Source of the DNA: Halobacteriales archaeon QS_1_68_20
GTDB taxonomy: Archaea; Halobacteriota; Halobacteria; Halobacteriales; PXRE01
Length of the DNA stretch: 64,000 bases
Assembly: GCA_003021085.1 (NCBI GenBank)
Contig: PXRE01000001.1
Location: 62,001 to 126,000 of the forward strand
Direction: 5' to 3'
Every line of letters begins with the position of its first letter. Within the stretch, counting starts at the first letter, position 1. The notes beneath the pieces are model-generated. The model saw nothing but the letters and a program-made list of their open reading frames with translations, was not told the DNA's origin and ran no database searches. Both the position numbers and the translations under genes were made by a program. Of this stretch, positions 22,752-32,831 are shown piece by piece.

Positions 22752-23702
22752 TCAGGACTCCCCTATCTCTCCGTCTACCGGCCGCAAGTGCTCACAGTCC
22801 CCCGCATCGACGACGACCGCACCGTCCTCCGTCTCGACGACCAGACTCCCGGGATGCTCGATTCGAACTGCCTCTCCAATCACAGTCCCGGCCGGCGTCT
22901 CGACGCGAACCTCCCTTCCTAGAGTTCCGGCGTACTCCCGCCACGAGTCCAGAATAGCCTCTGGCCGACCCCGCAACTCGTCGAACTCCTCCAGCAGGCG
23001 CTGGACGAACACCCGCCGAGTAACGTCGCCGACCTGCTCGCGGATGCTGGTTCCGCCGTCCGGGAGGTCCGCCGGGTCGACGTTTGCGTTCACGCCGATG
23101 CCGACGACGACGCGCTGGTCGTCGCCGTCTCCCTCCAGTTCGGTGAGGATGCCGGCCAGTTTCAACTCTCCGCCCTCGGCTGGCACCAGCACGTCGTTGG
23201 GCCACTTGATCCGGGCGTTGACGCCCGCCTCGCGGGCGCCCCGGGTCGTCGCCACAGCGGCCGCCAGCGTCACCAGCGGCAACTCCGAGGCCGGCAGGTC
23301 GGGCCGGAGGACCAGCGAGAGCCACACCCCGCCCGGCGGCGAGGCCCACTCGCGGTCGAGGCGGCCGCGGCCGCCGGTCTGGCGGTCCGTGAGGACGGCG
23401 ACGTCCGCGCGGCCCTCGGCCGCCAGTTCGCGGGCGCGGTCGTTGGTGCTCGCAATCGACTCGTGGTACTCCACCTCGAATGGGGCGTCCAGGCCGAACT
23501 GGACGGCGAGGCCGCCGAACTCGGGGACAGAGACCAGGCGGTAGCCGTCGTCGCCGCTCTCGACCTCGAAACCGGCCTGCCGGAGCGCGTCGACGTGGTT
23601 CCACACCGCGGCCCGCGAGATTTCGAGTTCGTCGGCCAGCGCGGGCCCGGCGACCGGCCCGTCAGCGATGGCGACCAGTACGGCCCGCCGGGTGTCGTTC
23701 AT
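22752..23702 (-). CDS. birA: Biotin--[acetyl-CoA-carboxylase] ligase with N-terminal HTH
   Basis: LADELEISRAAVWNHVDALRQAGFEV; TDRQTGGRGRLDREWASPPGG; IKWPNDVLV. Confidence 0.95.
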   Translation of the reverse strand: MNDTRRAVLVAIADGPVAGPALADELEISRAAVWNHVDALRQAGFEVESGDDGYRLVSVPEFGGLAVQFGLDAPFEVEYHESIASTNDRARELAAEGRADVAVLTDRQTGGRGRLDREWASPPGGVWLSLVLRPDLPASELPLVTLAAAVATTRGAREAGVNARIKWPNDVLVPAEGGELKLAGILTELEGDGDDQRVVVGIGVNANVDPADLPDGGTSIREQVGDVTRRVFVQRLLEEFDELRGRPEAILDSWREYAGTLGREVRVETPAGTVIGEAVRIEHPGSLVVETEDGAVVVDAGDCEHLRPVDGEIGES

Positions 23703-23738
23703 ACGGCCCCGTTGGACCGTCGACCGCAATAAATACCC

Positions 23739-24530
23739 GTGGACGGCTCCGGGGGAAGGTCCGTGGACGGGTTCGGGGGAACGTTCACGTGGTCTGGCGG
23801 CCCGACCGACCACACCGACGACGTCCCGGAGACTGTCCAGACCGCAATCGTCGACGTACCGGTCGACGGAGCGACCTGCCTTGAGGCCGGTGCCGGAGCG
23901 GGCAACACGTCGCGTGCCCTCGCGGCGGCCGGAGCGGAGCGCGTTTACGCGATTACGAACGATCCCGACCACGCCGACACAACCCGAGAACGGGGAGACG
24001 AGTGCGTCGCGGTCCTGACCGGGGACCTCCGGGCGACGCCGCTTCCGGACGAAAGCGTGAACCTGATCAGCGCCCACGCGCTGTTCGGCGTCGTCTCGCC
24101 CGCCGAACTCGGGGGCATTCTCCGGGAGCTCTCCCGTGTAGCGAAACCCGACGCCCACCCCGTCGTCGACGACTACGATCCGCTCCCGGACGACGCCGCC
24201 CCCGTCGCGGACCTGTTCGCCGTCGAGAACGCGGCGTCCGAACTGGCCAGCGGCGAGCGGGCACTGGAGTTCTACCCCGAAGGGTTCGTTCGACGACTCC
24301 TCGACGGGTACGGCCGGACGCCGATCCGGTCAGAGACGTTACTGGACCCGGTTCCCTGGACCCCGAAGTTACTCGACGCCCACGCGGACCTCGCCAGGGA
24401 AGCGGCGGCCGACCTCCCGGAGGGACTGGACGAGGCGCTCACCGAACGACTGGACGACCTGGCGGAACAGACGCCGGAAGGAGGCGTCGACGCCGGTCGG
24501 ATGTACAGCGTCGCGTTCAGGCGAGAATAG
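23739..24530 (+). CDS. Class I SAM-dependent methyltransferase
   Basis: ATCLEAGAGAGNTSRALAAAGAERVYAITND Rossmann motif I. Confidence 0.8.
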   Translation: MDGSGGRSVDGFGGTFTWSGGPTDHTDDVPETVQTAIVDVPVDGATCLEAGAGAGNTSRALAAAGAERVYAITNDPDHADTTRERGDECVAVLTGDLRATPLPDESVNLISAHALFGVVSPAELGGILRELSRVAKPDAHPVVDDYDPLPDDAAPVADLFAVENAASELASGERALEFYPEGFVRRLLDGYGRTPIRSETLLDPVPWTPKLLDAHADLAREAAADLPEGLDEALTERLDDLAEQTPEGGVDAGRMYSVAFRRE

Positions 24531-24539
24531 CCCGGTCGG

Positions 24540-26411
24540 TCACTCCAGCACGATCAGCACGTCGCCCATGTCGACGCTGTCGCCCTCGCCGACGGCGACC
24601 TGGGTGACGGTACCGCCGCGGTCGACGGTCACGTCGTTCTCCATCTTCATCGCCTCCAGCACACAGACCACGTCGCCCGGGGAGACCTCGTCGCCCTCGT
24701 CGACGTTCACCTCGAGGATGGTGCCCTGCATCTCCGCGGTGACCTGCTCGCCGTCGGCGGACGCGGCGGCGCTGGATCCACCGCCGGAGCCACCGGAACT
24801 GCCGTCTGCGGACGCGCCGGACGCCCCGGCCGCGCCTGCGGCCCCCGCACCGCCGGCCTGGACGGCACCGTCGCCGCCGACCGGAATCGGGTGTGCGCCG
24901 CGCTCCTCCAGGTTGACATCGAAGCGCTTGCCGTTGACCTCGACGATGAACTCCCGCTCGGTGACCTCCGCGTCGTCCGCCTCGACGGTCTCGGTGCCCC
25001 ACTTCCCCTGGGCCTCCTCGATGCGTTCGTCCTCCAGTTGTTCGTCGAGGTACTTCGTGGTGTGTTTGCCCTCGAGGAACGTCTCGTCGGTGAGCATCAG
25101 GCGGTGGAAGGGGATGATCGTCACGACGCCCTCGAGGTCGTACTCCCGGAGCGCGCGCGCGGAGCGAGCGACGGCCTCCTCGCGGTCGGCGCCGTGGACG
25201 ATCAGTTTGGCGATCATCGAGTCGTAGTCGGTGACGAGTTCGTCTCCCTGCCGGAGCGCGTCGTCCATCCGGACGCCGATGCCGCCCGGCGGGTCGTAGG
25301 TCTGCAAGGACCCGCCCGTGGCGGGCGCGAAGTCGTTGGCCGCGTTCTCGGCGTTGATCCGGAACTCGAAGGCGTGACCCTCCAGTTCGACGTCGTCCTG
25401 CTCGAAGGTCAGTTCCTCGCCGGCCGCGACTCGGATCTGCCACTTGACGATGTCGATGTCGGTCAGTTCCTCGGTGACGGTGTGCTCGACCTGGATCCGG
25501 GTGTTGACCTCGAGGAAGTAGAAGTTCGTGTCGGGGCCGAGCAGGTCGTGGGGGTCGCGGTCGGGGTCCTCCTCGACGAGGAACTCGAAGGTGCCGGCGT
25601 TGTAGTACCCGGCCGCGTCCGCACCCTGGCGGGCGGCCTCGCCGATCTCCTCGCGGAGTTCGTCCGAGAGCGCCGGCGAGGGGCCCTCCTCGATCACCTT
25701 CTGGTGGCGGCGCTGGAGCGAGCAGTCCCGTTCGCCGAGGTGGCGGACGTTGCCGTGTTCGTCCGCGAGGATCTGGACCTCGACGTGGCGGGGGTTCTCC
25801 AGGTACCGTTCCAGGTAGACGTTGGCGTTGTCGAAGTACGCCTCCCCCTCGCGTTTGGCGCTCTCCAGTTCGTCCTCTGCCTCCTCGGGACCGCGGACGA
25901 TCTTCATGCCCTTGCCACCGCCGCCACCTTCGGCTTTGATAGCGACGGGGTAGCCGTGTTCGTCGCCGAACTCCTTGATCTCCTCGGTGGAGTCGACAGG
26001 GTCGGTCCCCCCGGGGACGATGGGGACGCCTGCCTCCCGCATCGTCTTGCGCGCGGAGGTCTTCTCCCCGAGCAGGCGCATCGAGTCCGAGGAGGGACCG
26101 ATCCACTTGATCCCCTCCGTGTTCTCGACCTTCTCGGCGAAGTCGGCGTTCTCCGCGAGGAAGCCGTACCCCGGGTGGATGGCGTCGGCGTCGGCCTTCT
26201 GTGCGGCCTCGATGATCGCCTCTTGGTCGAGATACGAGTCGGCCGCCCGCGCGGGGCCGACGTTGTACGCCTCGTCGGCGTACCGGACGTGGCCCGAGTT
26301 GCTGTCGGCCTCGCTGTACACGGCGACCGTCCGGACGCCCAGTTCTTCGCAGGCCCGCATCACGCGGACCGCGATCTCGCCACGGTTGGCGACGAGAACC
26401 TTTCTGAACAT
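24540..26411 (-). CDS. pccA: Acyl-CoA (acetyl/propionyl) carboxylase biotin carboxylase + BCCP fusion subunit
   Basis: [36 protein letters not shown]-terminal [12 protein letters not shown] biotinylation site. Confidence 0.94.
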   Translation of the reverse strand: MFRKVLVANRGEIAVRVMRACEELGVRTVAVYSEADSNSGHVRYADEAYNVGPARAADSYLDQEAIIEAAQKADADAIHPGYGFLAENADFAEKVENTEGIKWIGPSSDSMRLLGEKTSARKTMREAGVPIVPGGTDPVDSTEEIKEFGDEHGYPVAIKAEGGGGGKGMKIVRGPEEAEDELESAKREGEAYFDNANVYLERYLENPRHVEVQILADEHGNVRHLGERDCSLQRRHQKVIEEGPSPALSDELREEIGEAARQGADAAGYYNAGTFEFLVEEDPDRDPHDLLGPDTNFYFLEVNTRIQVEHTVTEELTDIDIVKWQIRVAAGEELTFEQDDVELEGHAFEFRINAENAANDFAPATGGSLQTYDPPGGIGVRMDDALRQGDELVTDYDSMIAKLIVHGADREEAVARSARALREYDLEGVVTIIPFHRLMLTDETFLEGKHTTKYLDEQLEDERIEEAQGKWGTETVEADDAEVTEREFIVEVNGKRFDVNLEERGAHPIPVGGDGAVQAGGAGAAGAAGASGASADGSSGGSGGGSSAAASADGEQVTAEMQGTILEVNVDEGDEVSPGDVVCVLEAMKMENDVTVDRGGTVTQVAVGEGDSVDMGDVLIVLE

Positions 26412-26607
26412 TCTTGCTCGGACAAACTCTCAGAAGGTACCTTACTTTGTCGGTCTTTGTTGGCGCCGGGAGGGGTCGGCCCCCCGTAACCAGCGACCGA
26501 ACCGGGTGACCCTCGCCGATCCCGGCGCAGTATGATTTCACTGACCTATGATTTATTATCTCACATAATTACCATAACACGTATATCTGAAGTAGCGTTG
26601 CAATACG

Positions 26608-27485
26608 ATGGTAAACAGACGGACTCTACTCAGAGGGTTCGGTGCATCGCTTGCGCTCGGCGGTTTCGGGGCGGTGATCGGTGCCGCTTCGGGCGGTAAA
26701 CCACGGCCGGTCGGGACGGGCCCGCCAGACAACGAGGAGCGACTCCCGATCTACGCCACCGGCAGGATGCACTACCGCTACGAGCGCGTCGACGACGGGG
26801 CCTACCGGTACGAGGCCACGTTCCGGAGCGACGACCTGGCGGCGCGGTACGGCGACCCCCAGTTCGCCTTCGAGGCAGAAATCGTCCCCGAGGCGGCGGT
26901 CCCTGCTCGGGTGCGGGCGTCCGGCCGGTCGACCCTGGTTACCGACGCACGACGAATCGTCGGTACGGACGCCGAACACGCCACCGCGGAGGCGGCGATC
27001 ACCCAGCAGGACGACGTCGGGGCCGCGTCCGCGCTCCCCGACAACGTCCCGCTGTACCACTACGAAAGCGAGGACGACGCGAGGGAACTGAAAGACCGGA
27101 AGGCGCCCATCAACCTCGGGTGGGACGTCGGCATCGACACCGTCCAGGCGACCATGGAGTCGGGCGGCGACGGCGGTGACCCGTGGACCAACCCCGGCGT
27201 CCCTTCCACCGGCGAGCGCTACATCAACGACGACGGTGAGGTGGTCGCCAACGAAGCGGAGGTCCAGCGGGACGGCGACGAGGGCTGTGGGTGGTACCTC
27301 CCAGACAACTACAGCAGTACCACGTCCGGTTGTACGACTACACCAACGCCGAGGCGGGCGTGAACTGCATCGGCCAGGCCCACCGGGACCCCTGGGACCA
27401 CAACCAGACCGGGAGCGATCAGCCCTGCGTCACGGAACTCCGTCCGAGCCGCCGACGCCCGGCCCACCGACGACGCGCTCCATGA
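26608..27485 (+). pseudogene. Tat-type secreted protein of unknown function with frameshift near 27310
   Basis: MVNRRTLLRGFGASLALGGFGAVIG signal; ...GCGWYLPDNYS then in the next frame QYHVRLYDYTNAEAGVNCIGQAHRDPWDHNQTGSDQ. Confidence 0.65.
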
Positions 27486-27948
27486 CGTTCGCCTCCGCGC
27501 GCTGGAGGAGGTTCGACGCCGTGCTCGGCGCGCAGTCGAGTTCGTCCGCGACGTCTCCGAGACTCGCTTCCCGGGGCGTCCGGTACTACCCCGTCTCGAC
27601 GGCGACGCTGACGGCTTCCTGCTGGCGGTCCGTGAACGCCGCCCGGAACTCCCGGTCGGACGGCCGGGTCCGCCGGGAGACGTAGACGAAAAACGAGTCC
27701 TCGTCGACGCGGGTGAGGTCGTACCGCCTGACCGACTCCGCCGCGTCCATGGCCGCCCGGTAGGGTTCGAGGTCGGCGACGGCGTAGTACAGTTCGTACT
27801 CGACCGGTTCCTCGAGGAGCAGGTTCCAGGCCACCAGTTCCTCGTACTCGACGACGTCGCTCTCCCGGACGAACTCCTGCATCTCGTGGAGCATCCGATT
27901 GGGTTCCCGGAGGCGAACGTCCAGGTAGCGCGCGCCCGGTCGTTCCAC
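27430..27948 (-). pseudogene. Bacterio-opsin-activator (bat)-type HTH regulator remnant: in-frame TAG plus internal deletion
   Basis: ARYLDVRLREPNRMLHEMQEFVRES...FRAAFTDRQQEAVSVAVETG-TAG-YRTPREASLGDVADELDCAPSTASNLLQRAEANVMERVVGG; compare the intact paralogue at 28616-29284. ATG at 28017 is an alternative start. Confidence 0.75.
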
Positions 27949-28015
27949 CGCCGCACGTAAATGGCCTAGTATCAGCGACGGAAGGGGCTTGGAATCGGCG
28001 GCCCGTCGTTCGGAC

Positions 28016-28606
28016 ATGGAGGTACTCTGGTTGGCGTTCGGCCTCGGCGTCGCCGTCGGCATCGCGCACCTGACCGGCATCGTGGTGAGCATCGTCACGG
28101 AGTACCGCTACTGGCCGCCCGGCGCGCGCGACCGGCGGTTCTACGCGACCTGGACGTTCTCGAACGCGCTGAACGTCGCCATCCTCGCCGTCGTCGTCCT
28201 GGACTGGAACGGCCTCGGGTTCCCTCGGCCGGAGACGCTGGTTGTCGGCGGCGTCCTGTTCGTCGGCGGGTACGCCGTCGCCATCAAAGGTGGCCGGGAC
28301 CTGGGGTTCGAGCAGACGCTGGGTCTGGAGGGCGAGATGCAGGCAGACGGCCTGTACCGGTACTCGCGGCACCCCCAGTACACCGGGTACGTCGTGGCCA
28401 CCGTGGGAGCCTGGTTGCTCGTGGGGTCGGCCGACGCGACGGTCCTGCTGGGCATCTACCTCTCGTGGTGGCTGACGCTCCCGCTGGCGGAGGAACCCTG
28501 GCTCCGCGAGCAGTACGGCGAGGCCTACGAGCGGTACTGCGAGCGTGTCCCGCGGTTCGTCGACCTGCGGTCGCCGTCGCCACCGGCCGACGATGCTGGT
28601 TACTGA
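28016..28606 (+). CDS. Isoprenylcysteine carboxyl methyltransferase/PEMT-like membrane methyltransferase
   Basis: DGLYRYSRHPQYTGYVVATVGAWLL; EEPWLREQYGEAYERYCERVPRFV. Confidence 0.85.
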   Translation: MEVLWLAFGLGVAVGIAHLTGIVVSIVTEYRYWPPGARDRRFYATWTFSNALNVAILAVVVLDWNGLGFPRPETLVVGGVLFVGGYAVAIKGGRDLGFEQTLGLEGEMQADGLYRYSRHPQYTGYVVATVGAWLLVGSADATVLLGIYLSWWLTLPLAEEPWLREQYGEAYERYCERVPRFVDLRSPSPPADDAGY

Positions 28607-28615
28607 TCCACCCGG

Positions 28616-29284
28616 TCACCCGGACGCGCCGCTCACGACGCGGCGCATCACAGCCTCCTCGGCCTTCGAAAGCAGGTTCCACGCCGTGCTGGCCGCGCAG
28701 TCCAGTGCCCCGCCCACGTCTTCGAGGTCCGCGCGTGCAGGCGTGTCGTAATATCCCAATTCGACTGCTGTCTGGACGGCCTCGTACTGGCGCGCGGTGA
28801 GCGCACTCGCCGCGGTCCCGTGCCGGTGGTCGAACTCACCGAGCGTCCGGACCTCGGCGTCCACGTCGCTCGGCAACCCCTTGAGCAACTGCTGGAAACT
28901 GGACGCCTCGCCGACCAGGCTCAGGTGAACGTCACCACTCCCGTCGAAGGCGATGGGGTAGACGACGACGAGTTCCAGGTCCGCGAACGCCTCCCTGAAC
29001 GCCAGGTCCGCCTCCCGGGTTCGCTCGCAGACGAACGAGTAGAAGGTGCCGTCGTCCACGGGACTGGTCCGGACCCACCGGACCGCGTCGATGTCGTCGA
29101 GGGCCTGGCGGTACGGGCCCCGGTTGCCGACCACGTAGAACAGGACGAACTCCACGCCACGGTCCGGGGCCGCCGTCCAGGCCAGCAACTCGCCGTACTG
29201 CACGGCGTCGCCCTCGCGGACGAACTCCTGGACGGGGTGGCGCATCCACCCAGGCTGGCGGAGCGTGAGTTCGCAGTACCGCAT
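28616..29284 (-). CDS. Bacterio-opsin-activator-type HTH transcriptional regulator
   Basis: ALTARQYEAVQTAVELGYYDTPARADLEDVGGALDCAASTAWNLLSKAEEAVMRRVV (HTH_10 type). Confidence 0.88.
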   Translation of the reverse strand: MRYCELTLRQPGWMRHPVQEFVREGDAVQYGELLAWTAAPDRGVEFVLFYVVGNRGPYRQALDDIDAVRWVRTSPVDDGTFYSFVCERTREADLAFREAFADLELVVVYPIAFDGSGDVHLSLVGEASSFQQLLKGLPSDVDAEVRTLGEFDHRHGTAASALTARQYEAVQTAVELGYYDTPARADLEDVGGALDCAASTAWNLLSKAEEAVMRRVVSGASG

Positions 29285-29368
29285 ACCGGCCCGTCGCGTT
29301 GCCCAGTACTTAAAACGCCTAGACTCTTCGACGGAACTGCTACGGTGCGTCCGCGTGGACGTTCACGT

Positions 29369-30724
29369 ATGCGAGAAGCGAGTCCGCGGAACGAGCGCAC
29401 GGCGGACGGGGACCCCGCGGCGTTGCCGTTGCCGCCCGGCCCCGACGGCTGGCCAGTCGTCGGCAACGCCGTCCACGTCGTCCGGGACCCGTTCGGATTC
29501 TACGACGCGCTGGCGGAGTACGGCGACGTCGTGCGGTACCGTCTCGGCCGCAGTCGGTTCGTTACCGTCCTGCGGCCGGACCTCGTGGAGCAGGTGCTGC
29601 TGGAGGACTTCCGGACCTACGACAAGTGGACCAACGTGGACTTCGCCCCGGAGGGACTGGTGTTCACCGACGGCCAGCAGTGGCGTCGCCAGCGGACCGT
29701 CGTGCAGGAGGCGTTCACGGTCGACCGGGTCCGGAGTTACGGCGACGCGATGGCCAGGTTCGCGGACGAACGGGTCGACGACTGGGCAGACGGCGAGCGC
29801 GTCGCGCTGAACGAGGCGTTCTCGAATCTGACTCTGCGGGTGCTGGCGCACACGCTACTGGACGTCGACCTGGCGTCCGGCGGTGGCCTCGTGGCCGAGT
29901 TCGCCGACGTCATCACCGAGCGCGCCAACCTCCGGAGCCTCTCGGCGTTCTTGCCGTCGTGGGTGCCGACGCCCGCGAACCGCCGGTTCGAGCGGACCCG
30001 CTCGGCGTTCCGGGAGTACGTCGACGCGACGATCACGGACCGGGAACACGAGGGACGCGAGGACCTGCTGTCGTTGTTCCTGCACGCGACCGGCGAGGAG
30101 GGAGGGGGCCTGCGCGAAGAGGAAGTGCGCGACCAGGTGATCACCTTCCTCTTCGCCGGCCACGAGACGACGTCGCTTGCGCTGACGTATGCGGTCTTGC
30201 TTCTCGCCCGGCACCCCGAACAACGGCAGCGACTGGACGAAGAGTACGACGATGTGATGGCCGGCGCCCGCCCGACCGTAGCCGACGTGGCGGACCTGAC
30301 GGTCACCGAGCGCGTGATCCGTGAAGCACTCCGGTTGTACCCGCCGGTACCGGTGCTGTCCCGGGAAGCGGCCGAGGACGCCGTTCTGGACGGCTATCGC
30401 GTGCCGGAGGGGACCCGGCTCATCGCCCCGCAGTTCTACCTCCACACCGACGAGCGGTGGTGGTCGGATCCCGAGTCGTTCCGGCCCGACCGCTGGACCG
30501 AGGAGCGGGAGGCGGAACGCCCGGACTACGCCTACTTCCCGTTCGGCGGCGGCCCGCGGCACTGCATCGGGATGCGCTTCGCCATGCTGGAGATGCAACT
30601 CGTGCTGGCGACGATGCTCCAGCGGGTGGAGTTCGAATTGCTGTCGGATCCCGACCCGGACCTGCACGCAGGCGGCCTGTTACGCCCGCAGTCGGACGTA
30701 GAGGTCCGGGTGCGGAAACGCTGA
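29369..30724 (+). CDS. Cytochrome P450
   Basis: FLFAGHETTSLALT I-helix, EALR ExxR, FPFGGGPRHCIGMRFAMLE heme-Cys loop. Confidence 0.97.
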   Translation: MREASPRNERTADGDPAALPLPPGPDGWPVVGNAVHVVRDPFGFYDALAEYGDVVRYRLGRSRFVTVLRPDLVEQVLLEDFRTYDKWTNVDFAPEGLVFTDGQQWRRQRTVVQEAFTVDRVRSYGDAMARFADERVDDWADGERVALNEAFSNLTLRVLAHTLLDVDLASGGGLVAEFADVITERANLRSLSAFLPSWVPTPANRRFERTRSAFREYVDATITDREHEGREDLLSLFLHATGEEGGGLREEEVRDQVITFLFAGHETTSLALTYAVLLLARHPEQRQRLDEEYDDVMAGARPTVADVADLTVTERVIREALRLYPPVPVLSREAAEDAVLDGYRVPEGTRLIAPQFYLHTDERWWSDPESFRPDRWTEEREAERPDYAYFPFGGGPRHCIGMRFAMLEMQLVLATMLQRVEFELLSDPDPDLHAGGLLRPQSDVEVRVRKR

Positions 30725-30763
30725 ATCGCCGGTTCGGCCACTGTGTCGGGGGCGTGCTCGCGG

Positions 30764-31126
30764 CTACCGCTTCGACCGGCCGGGTGGGAGACTGTTGGCG
30801 GCGCGGTGGTCCAGCATCGCCTCCTGCTGGTGGGTCAGCACCCTGAGATCCGAGCGCGGTTTCGCCACGCACAGCAGGACCAGGTCGGCCCGTCGGTCGA
30901 CGTCGTAGTACCGTTTGGCGGCGGAGTGGTCGACCTCGCCCTCCAGCAGTTCGGCCGCGCAGGTGGTACACCACCCCTGCTGGCAGTCCGCTGGGAGCCA
31001 CACGTCCGCCGCACGGGCGGCCGCGAGGACGTACTCGTCTTCGTCGACTTCGATGGTCCTCGACTCTCCCGCGAGGTCGGCGTCCACCGTCTCGGGGACG
31101 GCCAGTTCCACCTCGTAGGTGATCAC
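30764..31126 (-). CDS. Plant-type [2Fe-2S] ferredoxin
   Basis: LPADCQQGWCTTCAAELLEG...LVLLCVAKPRSDL ligand pattern; GTG start. Confidence 0.93.
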   Translation of the reverse strand: MITYEVELAVPETVDADLAGESRTIEVDEDEYVLAAARAADVWLPADCQQGWCTTCAAELLEGEVDHSAAKRYYDVDRRADLVLLCVAKPRSDLRVLTHQQEAMLDHRAANSLPPGRSKR

Positions 31127-31199
31127 GGTGGCCGTTGGGGACGGACCCGAAAAAGACGCCCGGTGGGATGGGCGGGGCGGACGATTGCGGGTCGCCGGT

Positions 31200-31862
31200 T
31201 CAGGCACTGTCGTTGAACCGCCGGTTCGTGGAGTAGGGGGCGTCGCCGGGTTCGCCGCGGACGAAGTGGCCGGCGGGGTTGATCTCGCCGTCGCGCTCCA
31301 TCGAGAGGAGTTCGACGAACCAGGCCTCGTGTTCGATCTCCTCCTGGAGGATACGCTGGGCCATGTCGTAGGTCCGCGGGTCGACGTCGCGTGTCATGTC
31401 ACAGACTTCGCTCCAGGTCCGGATGGCACACCGCTCGGCCTCCAGGAGCACTTCGAGGACCTGCTCGGCGGTAAGGTCCTCGACCCGTAGTCGTCCGCCC
31501 TCGTCGTCGGACGGCACCGGCACCTCAGCGTCCGGGCAGGACGCCCGGTCAGCGAAGTCCCGGATGTCGTTGGGCAGGTGGCCGCCGAGTTCGTAGACCC
31601 GCGGCGCGACGAGTTCGAAGTGCGCACGGTCCTCCAGGCGCGCGTCCTCGGTGATCTCCTTGTAGTCCTCGTGGCCTGCCAGGTGCATCCGGAGGTTCGT
31701 GTAGTAATAGTACGTCGTGAACTCCGCGCCGATGGCGTCGATCAGTTTCTCGCGCAGTTCCTCGGGATCGAGACCGCGCTCCCGCAGGACCTCCATCCCG
31801 ACCCGCGTGCTGGTGTCTCCCGGTTCGACGCTTCCGCTGGCGTGGGGCTTGTCTTCGGACAT
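31200..31862 (-). CDS. Ferritin-like Dps-type protein
   Basis: [22 protein letters not shown]...[18 protein letters not shown]...EIEHEAWF ferritin-like helices. Confidence 0.85.
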   Translation of the reverse strand: MSEDKPHASGSVEPGDTSTRVGMEVLRERGLDPEELREKLIDAIGAEFTTYYYYTNLRMHLAGHEDYKEITEDARLEDRAHFELVAPRVYELGGHLPNDIRDFADRASCPDAEVPVPSDDEGGRLRVEDLTAEQVLEVLLEAERCAIRTWSEVCDMTRDVDPRTYDMAQRILQEEIEHEAWFVELLSMERDGEINPAGHFVRGEPGDAPYSTNRRFNDSA

Positions 31863-31917
31863 CGTATCCCCTACGAACAATGATGAACAACAGCGACTTA
31901 TGGTTTTGTCTATGGAA

Positions 31918-31937
31918 AATATTCTTTCGTGAATATT
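31918..31937. promoter_or_regulatory. AATATTC-N6-GAATATT inverted repeat upstream of the Dps-like gene (candidate operator)
   Basis: Perfect 7-bp arms in an AT-rich patch about 56 nt upstream of the start at 31862. Confidence 0.45.
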
Positions 31938-31990
31938 AAACTACTCTAACAATTCCACAGCCCGGCGGACCTCCGGCGAGGCGCCGGGGG

Positions 31991-32188
31991 CTAGACCTGC
32001 TCGCCCGCGAGGTCGACCGGGACGAGCGCGAACGGTGCGTCCCCGAACTGCTCGCGGAGGAACGACTGGGTCGCGTCCTCGTCCCAGGCGACGGCGCCGA
32101 CCTCGGGGAGTCGGCGCATGGCCGTCGCGGCCGCCGAGCAGAAGGGGCAGTCGCCGTCGTAGACGAGGACCGCGTCGAACTCGGGCAT
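31991..32188 (-). CDS. Short DCC family (DUF393) thiol-disulfide oxidoreductase-like protein, 65 aa, possibly truncated
   Basis: MPEFDAVLVYDGDCPFCSAAATAMRRL with DxDCPFC motif. Confidence 0.7.
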   Translation of the reverse strand: MPEFDAVLVYDGDCPFCSAAATAMRRLPEVGAVAWDEDATQSFLREQFGDAPFALVPVDLAGEQV

Positions 32189-32369
32189 CTACAGTGGTAT
32201 TTCGTATGCGAGCGGCAAAAGCGGTGGGACGACGGAGTGAAACCGGTCTCGTGAACGCGTCTCGTTGGCCGGTGCATCTTTCCACCGGGGCGCGCGGGTG
32301 AGCGTGTCGCCGCAGGCGGCCACGAACCAAATGCGCGCGATGGACGAGGAGCGCAGCGAAGTGAGCACC

Positions 32370-32489
32370 GCAGTCGGCTGGGGAGGGCGTGGACATCCCT
32401 AGGTTAAGTGGTCGCTCGTGTTCACGGTCCGATCAAGATCAACGCTAGCTCCCACTGGACCTAGGGGTCAACCTCACACCTCCCCAACC
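32370..32489 (+). other. Structured intergenic element, copy 2
   Basis: Shares catccctagg...aagtggtcgct...ttcacggt...cactggacct.ggggtcaacctcacacctcccca with 19466-19583; ccctagg/cctaggg helix. Confidence 0.7.
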
Positions 32490-32831
32490 GGTGGGGGCGG
32501 ACCGGCGACCGACCGCCGGGATCGCCGGCCCAGCCCCTGGCCACCGGGAGAGCAAACGCTCCCGAGCTCCCGCTCACGTCCGTTCGCGGTCACCTCGCGC
32601 GCGCCGTGCTCGCGCGGGCTGGGAGCCTCGGTCAGGATCACAGCACGCTCATACTTCGTTCTCGCTGTCGCTTGACGAACCAGCCGAGAAGAACGCTCGA
32701 CCGCCCGACCATAACTCTAGTTTCCAAAGTATATTTTTTAGATTCCGAAGATAGTGGCGGCGCCGCTCGGCGGATACGGCGGCAACCTGTACGAAACAGA
32801 ACTCACAGAAAAATCGAAATAAGAACCACTC

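Noticed and set aside
27570-27600. Pyrrolysine or stop-codon read-through at the TAG in the bat-like gene
   Set aside because: No pyl genes in the window and haloarchaea generally lack Pyl decoding. The accompanying internal deletion makes decay or a point error more likely.
31941-32188. Frameshift explaining the short DCC protein (GLAPGASPEVRRAVELLE in another frame)
   Set aside because: The alternate-frame tail is plausible but I could not match it to the DCC family C terminus, so it is not counted among the frameshift candidates.
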